A stretch of DNA of 64,000 nucleotides from JAPOXR01 sp965116115. Its GTDB lineage: Bacteria > Pseudomonadota > Alphaproteobacteria > Rhodobacterales > Rhodobacteraceae. The position numbers were made by a program, and so were the translations under genes. Positions 8,160-18,902 of the stretch are shown here, piece by piece. The notes beneath the pieces are model-generated. The model was not told the origin of the DNA. It made no database searches and saw only the letters and a program-made list of their open reading frames with translations. Positions within the stretch are counted from its first letter, which is position 1. Each line of letters starts with the position of its first letter. The stretch spans positions 3,782,001 to 3,846,000 of the forward strand of contig OZ220486.1 of the NCBI GenBank assembly GCA_965116115.1, written 5' to 3'.

Positions 8160-10829
8160 TCAGAAACTCACGTTCAGGGCCAGAGAGCCGCCGAGATCCT
8201 TATTGCCCCCGCCGGCCATGGCGTAGAAGGCGCTGCCCGACACCGTCATCATGCCGCTCAGCCTGAACTCGCCGCCGAAACCGAGCCGGCCCCAGGTCGG
8301 CTTCATCTCCACCTTGAGGACGGCTCCTGGAACCGTGACGCTGGTTTCGTCCTTCAAATCGTGCTCCGCGTCCGCCGAGACCCAGAACGTCCCGCTCTCT
8401 CCGGCTTCCATGTCGATCCTCGCCCCCAGCGTCCCTTTCAGGCCCTGAGCGGTGATTTCCGACACCTCGCCGGACCCTTCGACCGCCGCCGGCTCCGTGA
8501 AGCCGCCGGTCTTCACCGACGACCATTCAAGCCCGGCCCGCGGCGTCACCTTCATGCCCGCGAGATCCATCTCCGTGCCGGCGGAAACACCGACCGACAT
8601 GCCGCTGCCGCCGTCCGCTTTGATCACCGCGCCGCCGCCCGCGGGGCTGAGTTCGATACCGTTCACAGCCGCATATGACAGATGCCCGTCGACATGGAAG
8701 CCGCCGTCCGGACGCCAGCCCAGCGTCAGCGTCCCGCCGAAAGCCTTCGCCTTGATGTCCCCGCCGTGCATGACCGCCGCTTTCACCGCGCGCTGCCCGG
8801 CCCCGAAGCCCAGGCGCAGCGTCTCGTCAGCCGGGAAATCATAGCCGATCTCCAGACCCTGACGCCTCATGTCCCAGCCGAGCGCATGGCCGTGCCGGCC
8901 CGTGCCCGTCGTCGAACTCCCCGCTGTGCGCTCGCCGTCGCTCATGAATACCTTCGCCCAGCCGCCGGAGCCGTCGCGCATCACGGTTCCGCTCCCGGAA
9001 CCGGCGGTCAGACCCAGCAGCGCCGAAGGCAGAGCCTCGTACAGCCGCGCACGCGGGCTGTAAATCCGCCCCGCTCCGCCCGCGTCCCTGAACTCATAGC
9101 CCTGCTCGTCAGCAAGCGTCGTCAGCTTGAAACTCTGAACGGGAACATAAACCCCCGCGCGCGCGCCCCGCCGTTCAAGAACGCTCGTGCCCGGGGTCAG
9201 CGCCGTCAGATCGCCGTCCGCGCCCGCGCGGGTATGGAAGGTCAGCGCGGACCGCCCGGCCGTTCCCCCGTCCTTGCCCGGATTGAGGATCTTTCCTTCG
9301 ATATTGCCGGTGAAACCCTCGTCGTCCTGTTCAAGGATCACTCTCACCGGACCCGCGTAGGGATCGACCCTGACAGCGGTTCCGGAAGCCGAAACATGAC
9401 CCCCGGAACCGACAGTGATCGTGCCGCCGCCCCCGGCCGCCGGGTCCGATCCCTTGATCAGCTCCGCCGCGGTCGTGATATGAACGCCGGCGTATTCATC
9501 GCCGCCCCCGCTGTCCCCCGCGACCTTGCCGCGGACGGTGACATCGAACTTGCCGGAACCATGGTGCCACACCTGAATGCCGTGGCGGCCGGCGGTGACC
9601 GCGCCGTTCCCGCCGACCATGACCCTGATCAGACCGCCGCTCTCCGCATCCCTGGACGAAGGAGCGCTTGTTAAACCGACACTTCCTCCGCGGACGGACG
9701 CGAAGATGCCGTCCGCCGCCGCGCTTATCGTGCCCTCATGGGTGACGGTGACGCCGCTTCCGCTTGTTTCCTCCGCATTATGCCATAATGACGCTTCGAT
9801 GCCGACAGCATAAACCGTTGCTCCCGTCGTCGTGATCGAACTCTCTTCGCCGGTCACGACCGTGACGGCGCCCCTTCCCTTGTGGTAAGCGCGAACGCCT
9901 TGCTCCCCAGCCCTGAGAACGCCGTTGTGGGTGACCGAAACCGCGCCCGTGTTCGCGGCTGCGGGGTTGTCGGACCTGACAATGATGCCGGCTGCGGCCG
10001 CCTGAACCAAGCTTTCCCGCCCCGTTGTCACCGTCATAGCCCCTTTTCCGTCACTCAGTATACCGATACCGTGTAGGCCTGCATACAGCTTGCCCTTGTG
10101 GTTGACCGTCACGGCGCCCGTGCTGTCGCCGTTCACGCCCGACCCCTTGTCGCTGTCGATCTCGAGAGAGATGCCGGTTTCGAGGCCATCGAAACTGGTG
10201 GTGAAAATTCTTGTTTGGATTACGCTGCCTGCCGCCGTATCGACCGTGATGGGACCGTCCCCCTCATGCCACGCCTGAATTCCCTGATGCTGCGAAATGA
10301 TCTTGCCGTTGTTGACGATCGTGATGCCGTCCGTGCTCGCCTGATTCGTGATCAAGGCATTGATGCCGCGCCCATCAGTCCCTTTGGTTCCCTGCGTGTA
10401 AATCTCGCCGTTGTTGATGATCGTGATAGCGGCTTTGGCCGCGGCGGAGGCGGTATCAACTCCAATGCCGGTGCCGCTGACAGGATCGGTATCCTCGCCG
10501 ATCGTCCCGCTTAAGGTCAGCTTCACGCCGCCCGGATTGTTAATGCCGCGGCAGTAGATTGCGTATTTGGTGCCGCTCCGTGATGTGCCCGGCGTAGCTG
10601 TCAAGGCTCCGCTGTAGGTGACCTCGGGCAAATCCTTGGCGGGCGCGCACTGCCCCGCGGTGGTCTGCGCGCCGAGCGGCGGGGCGGCCGGAAGCGCCGT
10701 CAGTAATGCGAGAGCCGGACCGGCGGCAAAGAACCGGGCGCATGAAATGATGCCCCCCCCCCCCTTCCGGGAGGCGGCGCGGGGTTTCGCCGGCGTCCGT
10801 TCCGGAATCCATTTGAATGATGCCGTCAT
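8160..10829 (-). CDS. Autotransporter (type Va) with a poly-G tract near its start
   Basis: This encodes an 889-residue surface protein. After an N-terminal extension comes a hydrophobic signal segment (FFAAGPALALLTALPAAPP) ending near GAQ. A long passenger follows, made of glycine- and valine-rich repeats such as GAVTVNHKGKLYAG and GAVSVTHNGVLRAG, which suggest a beta-helix. The last 270 or so residues look like the outer-membrane barrel and end in NVSF, with the terminal phenylalanine expected for BAM recognition. I choose the ATG at 10829, which has AAGGAG upstream, over an earlier in-frame start at 10943. A run of 12 G (codons 22-26) lies before the signal segment. It is in frame here, and slippage would switch the gene off. 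Ligand or function is unknown. Confidence 0.85.
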   Translation of the reverse strand: MTASFKWIPERTPAKPRAASRKGGGGIISCARFFAAGPALALLTALPAAPPLGAQTTAGQCAPAKDLPEVTYSGALTATPGTSRSGTKYAIYCRGINNPGGVKLTLSGTIGEDTDPVSGTGIGVDTASAAAKAAITIINNGEIYTQGTKGTDGRGINALITNQASTDGITIVNNGKIISQHQGIQAWHEGDGPITVDTAAGSVIQTRIFTTSFDGLETGISLEIDSDKGSGVNGDSTGAVTVNHKGKLYAGLHGIGILSDGKGAMTVTTGRESLVQAAAAGIIVRSDNPAAANTGAVSVTHNGVLRAGEQGVRAYHKGRGAVTVVTGEESSITTTGATVYAVGIEASLWHNAEETSGSGVTVTHEGTISAAADGIFASVRGGSVGLTSAPSSRDAESGGLIRVMVGGNGAVTAGRHGIQVWHHGSGKFDVTVRGKVAGDSGGGDEYAGVHITTAAELIKGSDPAAGGGGTITVGSGGHVSASGTAVRVDPYAGPVRVILEQDDEGFTGNIEGKILNPGKDGGTAGRSALTFHTRAGADGDLTALTPGTSVLERRGARAGVYVPVQSFKLTTLADEQGYEFRDAGGAGRIYSPRARLYEALPSALLGLTAGSGSGTVMRDGSGGWAKVFMSDGERTAGSSTTGTGRHGHALGWDMRRQGLEIGYDFPADETLRLGFGAGQRAVKAAVMHGGDIKAKAFGGTLTLGWRPDGGFHVDGHLSYAAVNGIELSPAGGGAVIKADGGSGMSVGVSAGTEMDLAGMKVTPRAGLEWSSVKTGGFTEPAAVEGSGEVSEITAQGLKGTLGARIDMEAGESGTFWVSADAEHDLKDETSVTVPGAVLKVEMKPTWGRLGFGGEFRLSGMMTVSGSAFYAMAGGGNKDLGGSLALNVSF
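10753..10764. repeat. Poly-C/G tract of 12 bases inside the autotransporter start
   Basis: Twelve consecutive C on the plus strand (12 G in the coding strand) encode part of Lys-Gly-Gly-Gly-Gly just before the signal peptide. Long G tracts at the start of surface-protein genes are typical contingency loci, where slipped-strand mispairing changes the reading frame. At 12 bases the gene is in frame. Confidence 0.85.
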
Positions 10830-11062
10830 CTTGTATCTCCTTGCTGAAAACTGCAACTCGTATTCTAACTCCTCCCGGCGCGCCGAGTAAAGGATCGGTG
10901 ACGATTTTTTAAGAATGTGTTGCATTTTCACACAAATGCGCATGCCGTCGCCTCAATTCTCTCAGAAAAGACGCGATGCGGCTGCTGACGTCCCGGTCCG
11001 GCGCGAAGCAGCGCCTGCCCCTGACAGCTTGTCCGGAAAGCCGCCTCAGACTGCAAGCCTTA

Positions 11063-11500
11063 TCATCCGGAGGCCCGCCGGCGGATCGCCGCCGCCCCGC
11101 CGCGCTCTTCGAAACCGGATGAGCGCGGCGTCAAGTCAGAGTTGCCTGTCGGAAGTCCCGACAATTTGCCGATAACGCGCTGCGGCTCGCCGGCCACGGT
11201 CAGACAGGCCAGCGGCACGATGATGCCGGACAGAATGACAACCAGAGAGTTGGCGGCGGCGATCCACCGCGTGTTTTCCCTCGCGCGGCTCGCCTGCCCG
11301 CACCCCGCTCTCCGGATTTTCGCCAACAGTTCTGCGAACATCGATTCCTGTTTCGCGCCCAGTCCCGCCGCTTTGCTCTCCATGCGTTCGACAGCCGTAT
11401 TGAAGATCTCAGCATGCGTGTCCATCCGCTCCTCCGGCGCCGTTCCAGGCGCATCAAAGGCGGATATCCGTTTCCTCAACTCTTCCAATTCGGATTCCAT
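11063..11500 (-). CDS. Small coiled-coil membrane protein, unknown function
   Basis: This 145-residue protein starts at the ATG at 11500, reading MESELEELRKRISAFD. The first 75 or so residues are charged and helical, with a likely coiled coil (HAEIFNTAVERMESKAAG). One hydrophobic segment, NSLVVILSGIIVPLACLTV, is at about residue 100, and the tail is basic. I do not recognise a family. In layout, a coiled coil plus one membrane segment, it recalls in reverse order the small proteins of the array at 34-39 kb, but I see no clear sequence similarity. It sits alone between the autotransporter and clpA. Codon use looks ordinary, so it is probably real. Confidence 0.5.
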   Translation of the reverse strand: MESELEELRKRISAFDAPGTAPEERMDTHAEIFNTAVERMESKAAGLGAKQESMFAELLAKIRRAGCGQASRARENTRWIAAANSLVVILSGIIVPLACLTVAGEPQRVIGKLSGLPTGNSDLTPRSSGFEERGGAAAIRRRASG

Positions 11501-12012
11501 GCGCGGGAATGCAGCCCGATCCTCGCCGGAAATCAAACAGCTCAGAACCGCCGCTGAAAACAATTCTCCCTGTCACGGATGACTTCGCGGTCCAGACCGG
11601 CGTTTTCGGGGCATGGCGGGTGCCCGGAACAGCCTCATTGACGCCCCCTCGGTCACGCTCAACCATGATTCGCCATTGAAATCCCGCCCAGCGGCCCGTT
11701 TGGCGGGATGCGTCCGATAAGCGAACACGGCGCGGCCTGAAAACCGGACGGGCGGTTACGCCCGTTCAGTGAAATCACCATTCCGCCGGCGCTGACCGGA
11801 CAACTTCCCGCGCACGGGCATACATCGAGGCAAGGCGGCGGACGGGCCGGCGGTGTCTCAGTCAGAATCCGCCCTCGAAGCCGGAAGATTTTCCTGAAAC
11901 GGCATGATCATGATTCGGAATGCGTCAGCTTGCGTTTTGAGAGAAAATCAGTTTAAATAGGCATATCCCACTGCGCGGACAGACAGAACAGATGTGATTG
12001 TGCGCCACTTTA
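11501..12012. other. Intergenic upstream of clpA, no clpS found
   Basis: About 510 bases. I looked for a clpS gene here because it normally precedes clpA, and found none on either strand. The AT-rich stretch at 11935-11970 could hold the clpA promoter, but no clear -35/-10 pair stands out. Confidence 0.5.
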
Positions 12013-14355
<2,343 letters not shown>

Positions 14356-14843
14356 GACGGTTCCGCTGCATGTGATTCCGTGGGATAAAATGGACTTGAA
14401 CAGAGAGATGGGCAACGGCGGGCCCCCCGGAAAACATGAGCGCGAAGGCCTGACGCTTTTGGCGGTTGCGAACATGTTCGGCGATGGCGGGAAAGCGCGT
14501 CAACGGTTGGAGAGGCAACGGCGGCCCGACGGCGTGTATTGCCATGCCGGGGATCGGCAAATGTGAGAACCGGCGGCGCCCGTCAAGAGGATGGCGCATC
14601 GTTGCAATTGTGTATCACCTTCGAATTCCGCGGCGGCGACACCTATCGTCCGATGTCAGTGTCAACCCACCCTCGTTCGAATGAGATATTTCGCAAGCGG
14701 CGGGTCGATCGGATCACCGCATGAACGACGGTTGTGTCTGCCGCTCCGACGGACAGGTCTTCCGCCGCTGTACCCGGCACAGTAAAGACCCAGTCGCGCA
14801 TCCGCTTCGGCCTTGGACGGTCTAGGCGGGCAATCACACTCCC
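14356..14843. other. Intergenic, nothing recognised
   Basis: About 490 bases between clpA and the EamA transporter. Short open frames on both strands show no family signature. I see no tRNA-like fold, terminator with a T run, or repeat shared with other parts of the window. Confidence 0.45.
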
Positions 14844-15746
14844 ATGGAACTTTGGATTCCCGCCACGCTGGCCGCTGCTGTCTTCCAGACCGCGCGTTTC
14901 ATGCTGCAGAAGATCCTGAGCGATTCCCGGCTCAGCGCCGCGGGCGCGACATGGGCCCGTTTCGTCTATTCCGCACCGATAATCCTGTCAGCGGCTGCGC
15001 TCTATCTTTTTGTGACAAAACAGGAGCTGCCGGTCCTCACGGGAAAGTTCTGTTTCTTTGCCGGTCTGGGTGGCGGCGCGCAGATCATCGCCACCCTCTT
15101 TGTTGTCCTGCTGTTCAAGAGCCGGAATTTCGCAGTGGGCATCACCTTCAAGAAAACCGAGGTCATCCAGACCGCGTTTCTCGGCTTCCTCGTACTGGGA
15201 GACCGGACAAGCCCGGGCGCGGCCGCCGCCATCCTCCTGGGATTGGCCGCGGTCATGGCTCTGTCGAAATCCCCGGGTTCCGAAGGCGCCTGGTGGCGAC
15301 ACATGGCCACCCGCGCCTCAATGCTGGGACTCGGGTCGGGGGCGCTCTTCGCTGTATCGGCGGTATTCTACCGCGGCGCCACTCTCAGCCTTTCGACCGA
15401 AGATCCGATACTGCGCACGATCGTCACACTGAGCGTCGTCGTGACCCTTCAGGCGGTCGGCATGGGATTGTGGTTTCTCTGGCGTGACCGGAAGGAAATC
15501 GCCGCCGTCTGGGCCGCGCGCAAACAGGCCATCTTTGTCGGGCTGACCAGCATGGGGGGATCATTTTGCTGGTTTCTCGCATTCACGCTGCAGAATGCCG
15601 CCTATGTCAAGGCATTGGGGCAAGTGGAATTGCTGTTGTCGACACTTGCTTCGGCACTGTTCTTTCATGAACGAATCACCCTGCGGGAACTCTCGGGAAT
15701 CGCGCTGCTTTGTGCCTCGATCCTGTTGCTTGTGACAGCCTTCTGA
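14844..15746 (+). CDS. EamA/DMT-family membrane transporter
   Basis: This is a 300-residue inner-membrane protein of about ten predicted segments arranged as two repeated five-helix halves, as in the drug/metabolite transporter family. The first half runs from ELWIPATLAAAVFQTARFML to AAILLGLAAVMALSK. The second half begins after a short polar linker and ends in SGIALLCASILLLVTAF. Conserved positions around YVKALGQVELLLSTLASALF match the EamA repeat. The transported compound cannot be told. The gene stands alone, with gaps of more than 400 bases on both sides, so it is probably its own transcription unit. Confidence 0.82.
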   Translation: MELWIPATLAAAVFQTARFMLQKILSDSRLSAAGATWARFVYSAPIILSAAALYLFVTKQELPVLTGKFCFFAGLGGGAQIIATLFVVLLFKSRNFAVGITFKKTEVIQTAFLGFLVLGDRTSPGAAAAILLGLAAVMALSKSPGSEGAWWRHMATRASMLGLGSGALFAVSAVFYRGATLSLSTEDPILRTIVTLSVVVTLQAVGMGLWFLWRDRKEIAAVWAARKQAIFVGLTSMGGSFCWFLAFTLQNAAYVKALGQVELLLSTLASALFFHERITLRELSGIALLCASILLLVTAF

Positions 15747-16118
15747 TTCCGATTGGGGCTGTGTTGTCCCGTGCAGGCGAAGAAAAGGACCCGGATTGAC
15801 CTTCGAAACGCATCACCCGGCGCCAGTGCGCGCCTCTCCCCCGGAACCAGCCGGCAGCATATGCTGCGGAACGCGGAAACGGACTGCGGCAGGTTCGGAA
15901 TTACGACCGGGATATGTGCGGCCAGCGGCCCTGGATCAAGAATTTCTTTCCGAAAATCAAAAAGTTCCGTGCGATCATGGCGCCGCACGGCAAGACCGAT
16001 GCAAGTTTCGCGGCGGCGATCTGTCCGGCCGCCGGTCTGATCGCGGCCGAATGATCATCAACAGGCCCTGACCATACGCGCCGTTCGGCCAGAAATGTCA
16101 CTCGGGGATATCATTTCT
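15747..16118. other. Intergenic, nothing recognised
   Basis: About 370 bases between the EamA gene and the hairpin behind the phasin gene. No open frame resembles a known family and no repeat is shared with the rest of the window. Confidence 0.45.
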
Positions 16119-16152
16119 GAAAAATAAGGCGGGCGCAGAACGCGCCCGCCTT
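16119..16152 (-). terminator. Intrinsic terminator of the phasin gene
   Basis: On the minus strand a strong stem GGCGGGCGC/GCGCCCGCC with a short loop is followed by TTATTTTT. It lies about 60 bases after the phasin stop codon. The stem plus T run is the classic Rho-independent form. Confidence 0.85.
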
Positions 16153-16208
16153 GATTCCCGTGCAACTAGGAGGAGGATTGCACGGTGGGAGATAATCCGG
16201 AAATTCTG

Positions 16209-16571
16209 TTACTTTGCCGCGCCGAGCACGATTTCAACAGATTCGATCTGAGCGCGCTTGGCGATTTCTGTATATGCTCCGATATGTTCCGCGGCTGACT
16301 CGAAGGCTGCCGAAGCTGATTCTTTGGCGGCGGCGGCGAATCCAGCGGGATCCGCTCCGGCGGAAACAACATCTTTCGCCCGTCCGAGCGACTCCAGCGC
16401 CCATTTTTCGGTCAGATCCGCGCAGCTTCCAGCCGCTTTCAAAACCACCGCCGTCAGCGCCTCGCCGGTCTCGGCCGATTTGCGGGCAGACTCGGAGACC
16501 GCTTCAGGATCGAACGGGTTGCGGGGCAATGCGTCAGCCCAGACCGCTGCGAAATCTTCAAATTTGCTCAT
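16209..16571 (-). CDS. Phasin family protein
   Basis: This encodes a 120-residue, almost wholly helical protein that starts MSKFEDFAAVWADAL. It has the alanine-rich amphipathic pattern of phasins, for example AAAKESASAAFESAAEHI and YTEIAKRAQIESVEIVLGAA. Phasins coat polyhydroxyalkanoate granules, though small family members also occur without PHA synthesis. I take the ATG at 16571 because AAGGA lies a few bases upstream; a start seven codons earlier has none. It has its own terminator and appears monocistronic. No PHA synthase gene is in the window, so granule binding is an inference from the family. Confidence 0.8.
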   Translation of the reverse strand: MSKFEDFAAVWADALPRNPFDPEAVSESARKSAETGEALTAVVLKAAGSCADLTEKWALESLGRAKDVVSAGADPAGFAAAAKESASAAFESAAEHIGAYTEIAKRAQIESVEIVLGAAK

Positions 16572-16670
16572 CAGTAAATTCCTTGGAACCATGATTTTCT
16601 TCTATGACCGCCGATATAGATGCCGCGGCGCGGCAATTCAAGAGAAAAATGCTGCGTTGCAGAATTTTTT

Positions 16671-18788
16671 TCACATGAGCAGATTCTTCAGCCGCGACAG
16701 ACGCTGATTCCGGCTGTCGTGCCCCCGGACGGCCATCCGGACCGCGGAACTCTGGCCCACCAGAACCACCAGCCGTTTGCCTCGCGTGACGCCTGTGTAG
16801 AGCAGTTTGCGCTTGAGCATGACATAGTGCTGATTCATGATCGGGATCACCACGGCCGGGAATTCGGACCCTTGGCTTTTGTGGATCGTCACCGCGTAGG
16901 CGGGCGTAATGCCGTCAAGATCTTCAAATTCCAACTCCACCGCCCGTCCGTCGAAATCGACCTCTATCCGCTCATCGCCGTGCCTGACCGCGGCGACGTA
17001 ACCGATGTCGCCGTTGAAAACCGAGGCTTCATAATCGTTCCGGGTCTGCATCACCTTGTCTCCGACAGCGAAGACACGGCCGAATCGTTCGACCGTGTTC
17101 GTCCTGTCCGGGTTCAAAGCCCCCTGCAGCTGTTCGTTCAGCGACTGGACGCCGAGTGATCCGCGGATCATCGGGCACAGCACCTGCGTGTCGTGGATCG
17201 GGTCCATTCCGAAACGGTCGGGTATTCTTTCGCAGACCAGTTTCAATATCTTGCCGGCGGCGTCTTCCGGTTCCTCCGCCGGAACGAAATAGAAGTCGCT
17301 TGCCGACTGCGGCCGGGACATGTCGGGAACTTCGCCCGCGTTTATCCGATGCGCGTTCAGGACGATGCGGCTGGCAGCCGCTTGGCGGAACACCTCCATC
17401 AGCCGGACCACGGTCACTGACTCCGATTCGATGATATCGCCCAGCACCCGCCCGGGACCGACTGACGGCAGCTGGTCGACATCGCCGACAAGAATGACGG
17501 CCGCGCCGTCCGGAACCGCGAGGAGAAGCGAACTCATCAGTTTGGCGTCGATCATCGACGCCTCGTCGACAATCAGCAGATCGCATTTCAGCGGGCTGCC
17601 GCGGTTGTGGCGGAAACCGCCGGTTTCGGGATCGAAATGCAGCAGTCTGTGAATCGTGAACGCCATGCGGCCCGTGGTCTCTGCCATCCGCCTCGCCGCC
17701 CGCCCCGTCGGGGCGCAGAGTTTGATTTTCACTTTCACCGCGGAGAGAATTTTCAGGATGGCGTTGACAATGGTGGTCTTTCCGACCCCCGGTCCGCCGG
17801 TGATGACGGTGAATTTCCCGGACACCGCCAGCCGGACGGCCCGCGCCTGGCTTTCTCCCAGTTCTATGCCGCTCTCGCGCTCGGCCCAAGGGATCGCCCG
17901 GCCGGAATCGATGCTTTTCCACGGCGCCCTTCCTTGCCGGAGCTTCCTGACCCGGTCGGCAATGCACTGCTCCGCCCGGTGCAGTTCCGGCAGGAACGCG
18001 CAGTCCCGGCCGCCGATTTCAGTCTTGATCAGTCCCCGGACACCGAACTCGGCCCGGACGCCCTCCTCGGCCAGCTTCCCGTCGATGCCCAGAAGGTCGC
18101 CGGCCTGCGCGACGAGTTCGCCGACATAGGTTCCGCAGCTTCCCCGGTCAGCCGCCTCGCCGACCAGATGAATCAGACCGGCCCGCACACGCAGCATGTC
18201 TTCCGCCCCGAAACCGATCTTCATCGCCAGAACATCGGCGGTTTTGAATCCGACGCCCCGGATATCCGACGGGAGCCGGTACGGGTTTTCGGCAACCGAC
18301 TTGATCGTCGATTCCCCGTATGTCCGATAGATCCGGGACGCCATCGCCGCGCCGATCCCGTGCTCGTGCAGAAACAGCATGGCGTCGCGGTGGCGGCGGC
18401 AGCGGACCCACGCATCTTTGATTTGCCGCGCGCGTTTGGCGCCGATTCCATCGACATCGCGCAGCCGCTCAGGTTCGAACTCGATGACATTGAACAGTTC
18501 GCCGCCGAAAGCGTTCACCAGCTTGTCCGCGTAAACCCGCCCGATTCCCTGAATGGCCTGCGAACTCAGATAGGTCCGCATACCCTGCTTCGTTTCCGGC
18601 GAAGACGGATGGATCAGGTCAGCGGCGAACTGGCGTCCGAATTTCCTGTGTCTCTGCCATTTGCCGGTGACGGTGACGGTTTCGCCTTCGACAACCTCCG
18701 GTCCCGAACCGACAACGGTGACGGGATCCTGGAATCCCCGGGCGTCAACCGAAAAGACGCAGAAACCGGTTTCCGGGTTGCGGAACAC
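16671..18788 (-). CDS. recD2: RecD2-type ATP-dependent DNA helicase
   Basis: This is a 705-residue SF1B helicase of the RecD2/YrrC type, which moves 5' to 3' and acts in repair outside RecBCD. An N-terminal OB-like part and tandem helix-hairpin-helix regions (AIQGIGRVYADKLV and LRDVDGIGAKRARQI) come first. Walker A GGPGVGKTT follows at about residue 330, then LLIVDEASMIDAKL (motif II), LVGDVDQLPSVGPG (motif III), and the C-terminal YAVTIHKSQGSEFPAVV and LLYTGVTRGKRLVVLVG. The first usable start is the GTG at 18788, but family-like sequence (SGAVERVVF) continues upstream in the same frame with no ATG, GTG or TTG. The true N-terminus is therefore uncertain. Confidence 0.88.
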   Translation of the reverse strand: MFRNPETGFCVFSVDARGFQDPVTVVGSGPEVVEGETVTVTGKWQRHRKFGRQFAADLIHPSSPETKQGMRTYLSSQAIQGIGRVYADKLVNAFGGELFNVIEFEPERLRDVDGIGAKRARQIKDAWVRCRRHRDAMLFLHEHGIGAAMASRIYRTYGESTIKSVAENPYRLPSDIRGVGFKTADVLAMKIGFGAEDMLRVRAGLIHLVGEAADRGSCGTYVGELVAQAGDLLGIDGKLAEEGVRAEFGVRGLIKTEIGGRDCAFLPELHRAEQCIADRVRKLRQGRAPWKSIDSGRAIPWAERESGIELGESQARAVRLAVSGKFTVITGGPGVGKTTIVNAILKILSAVKVKIKLCAPTGRAARRMAETTGRMAFTIHRLLHFDPETGGFRHNRGSPLKCDLLIVDEASMIDAKLMSSLLLAVPDGAAVILVGDVDQLPSVGPGRVLGDIIESESVTVVRLMEVFRQAAASRIVLNAHRINAGEVPDMSRPQSASDFYFVPAEEPEDAAGKILKLVCERIPDRFGMDPIHDTQVLCPMIRGSLGVQSLNEQLQGALNPDRTNTVERFGRVFAVGDKVMQTRNDYEASVFNGDIGYVAAVRHGDERIEVDFDGRAVELEFEDLDGITPAYAVTIHKSQGSEFPAVVIPIMNQHYVMLKRKLLYTGVTRGKRLVVLVGQSSAVRMAVRGHDSRNQRLSRLKNLLM

Positions 18789-18902
18789 AACCCGCTCGAC
18801 GGCGCCGGAAACCGATCGGACCTCCTGATCCTGAACGTCTGGTCTGTTGATCGCACTCTCCCGTCGCCGTCCGGAGCGCGGATTCCGCCCTCCGTGCGAA
18901 TC

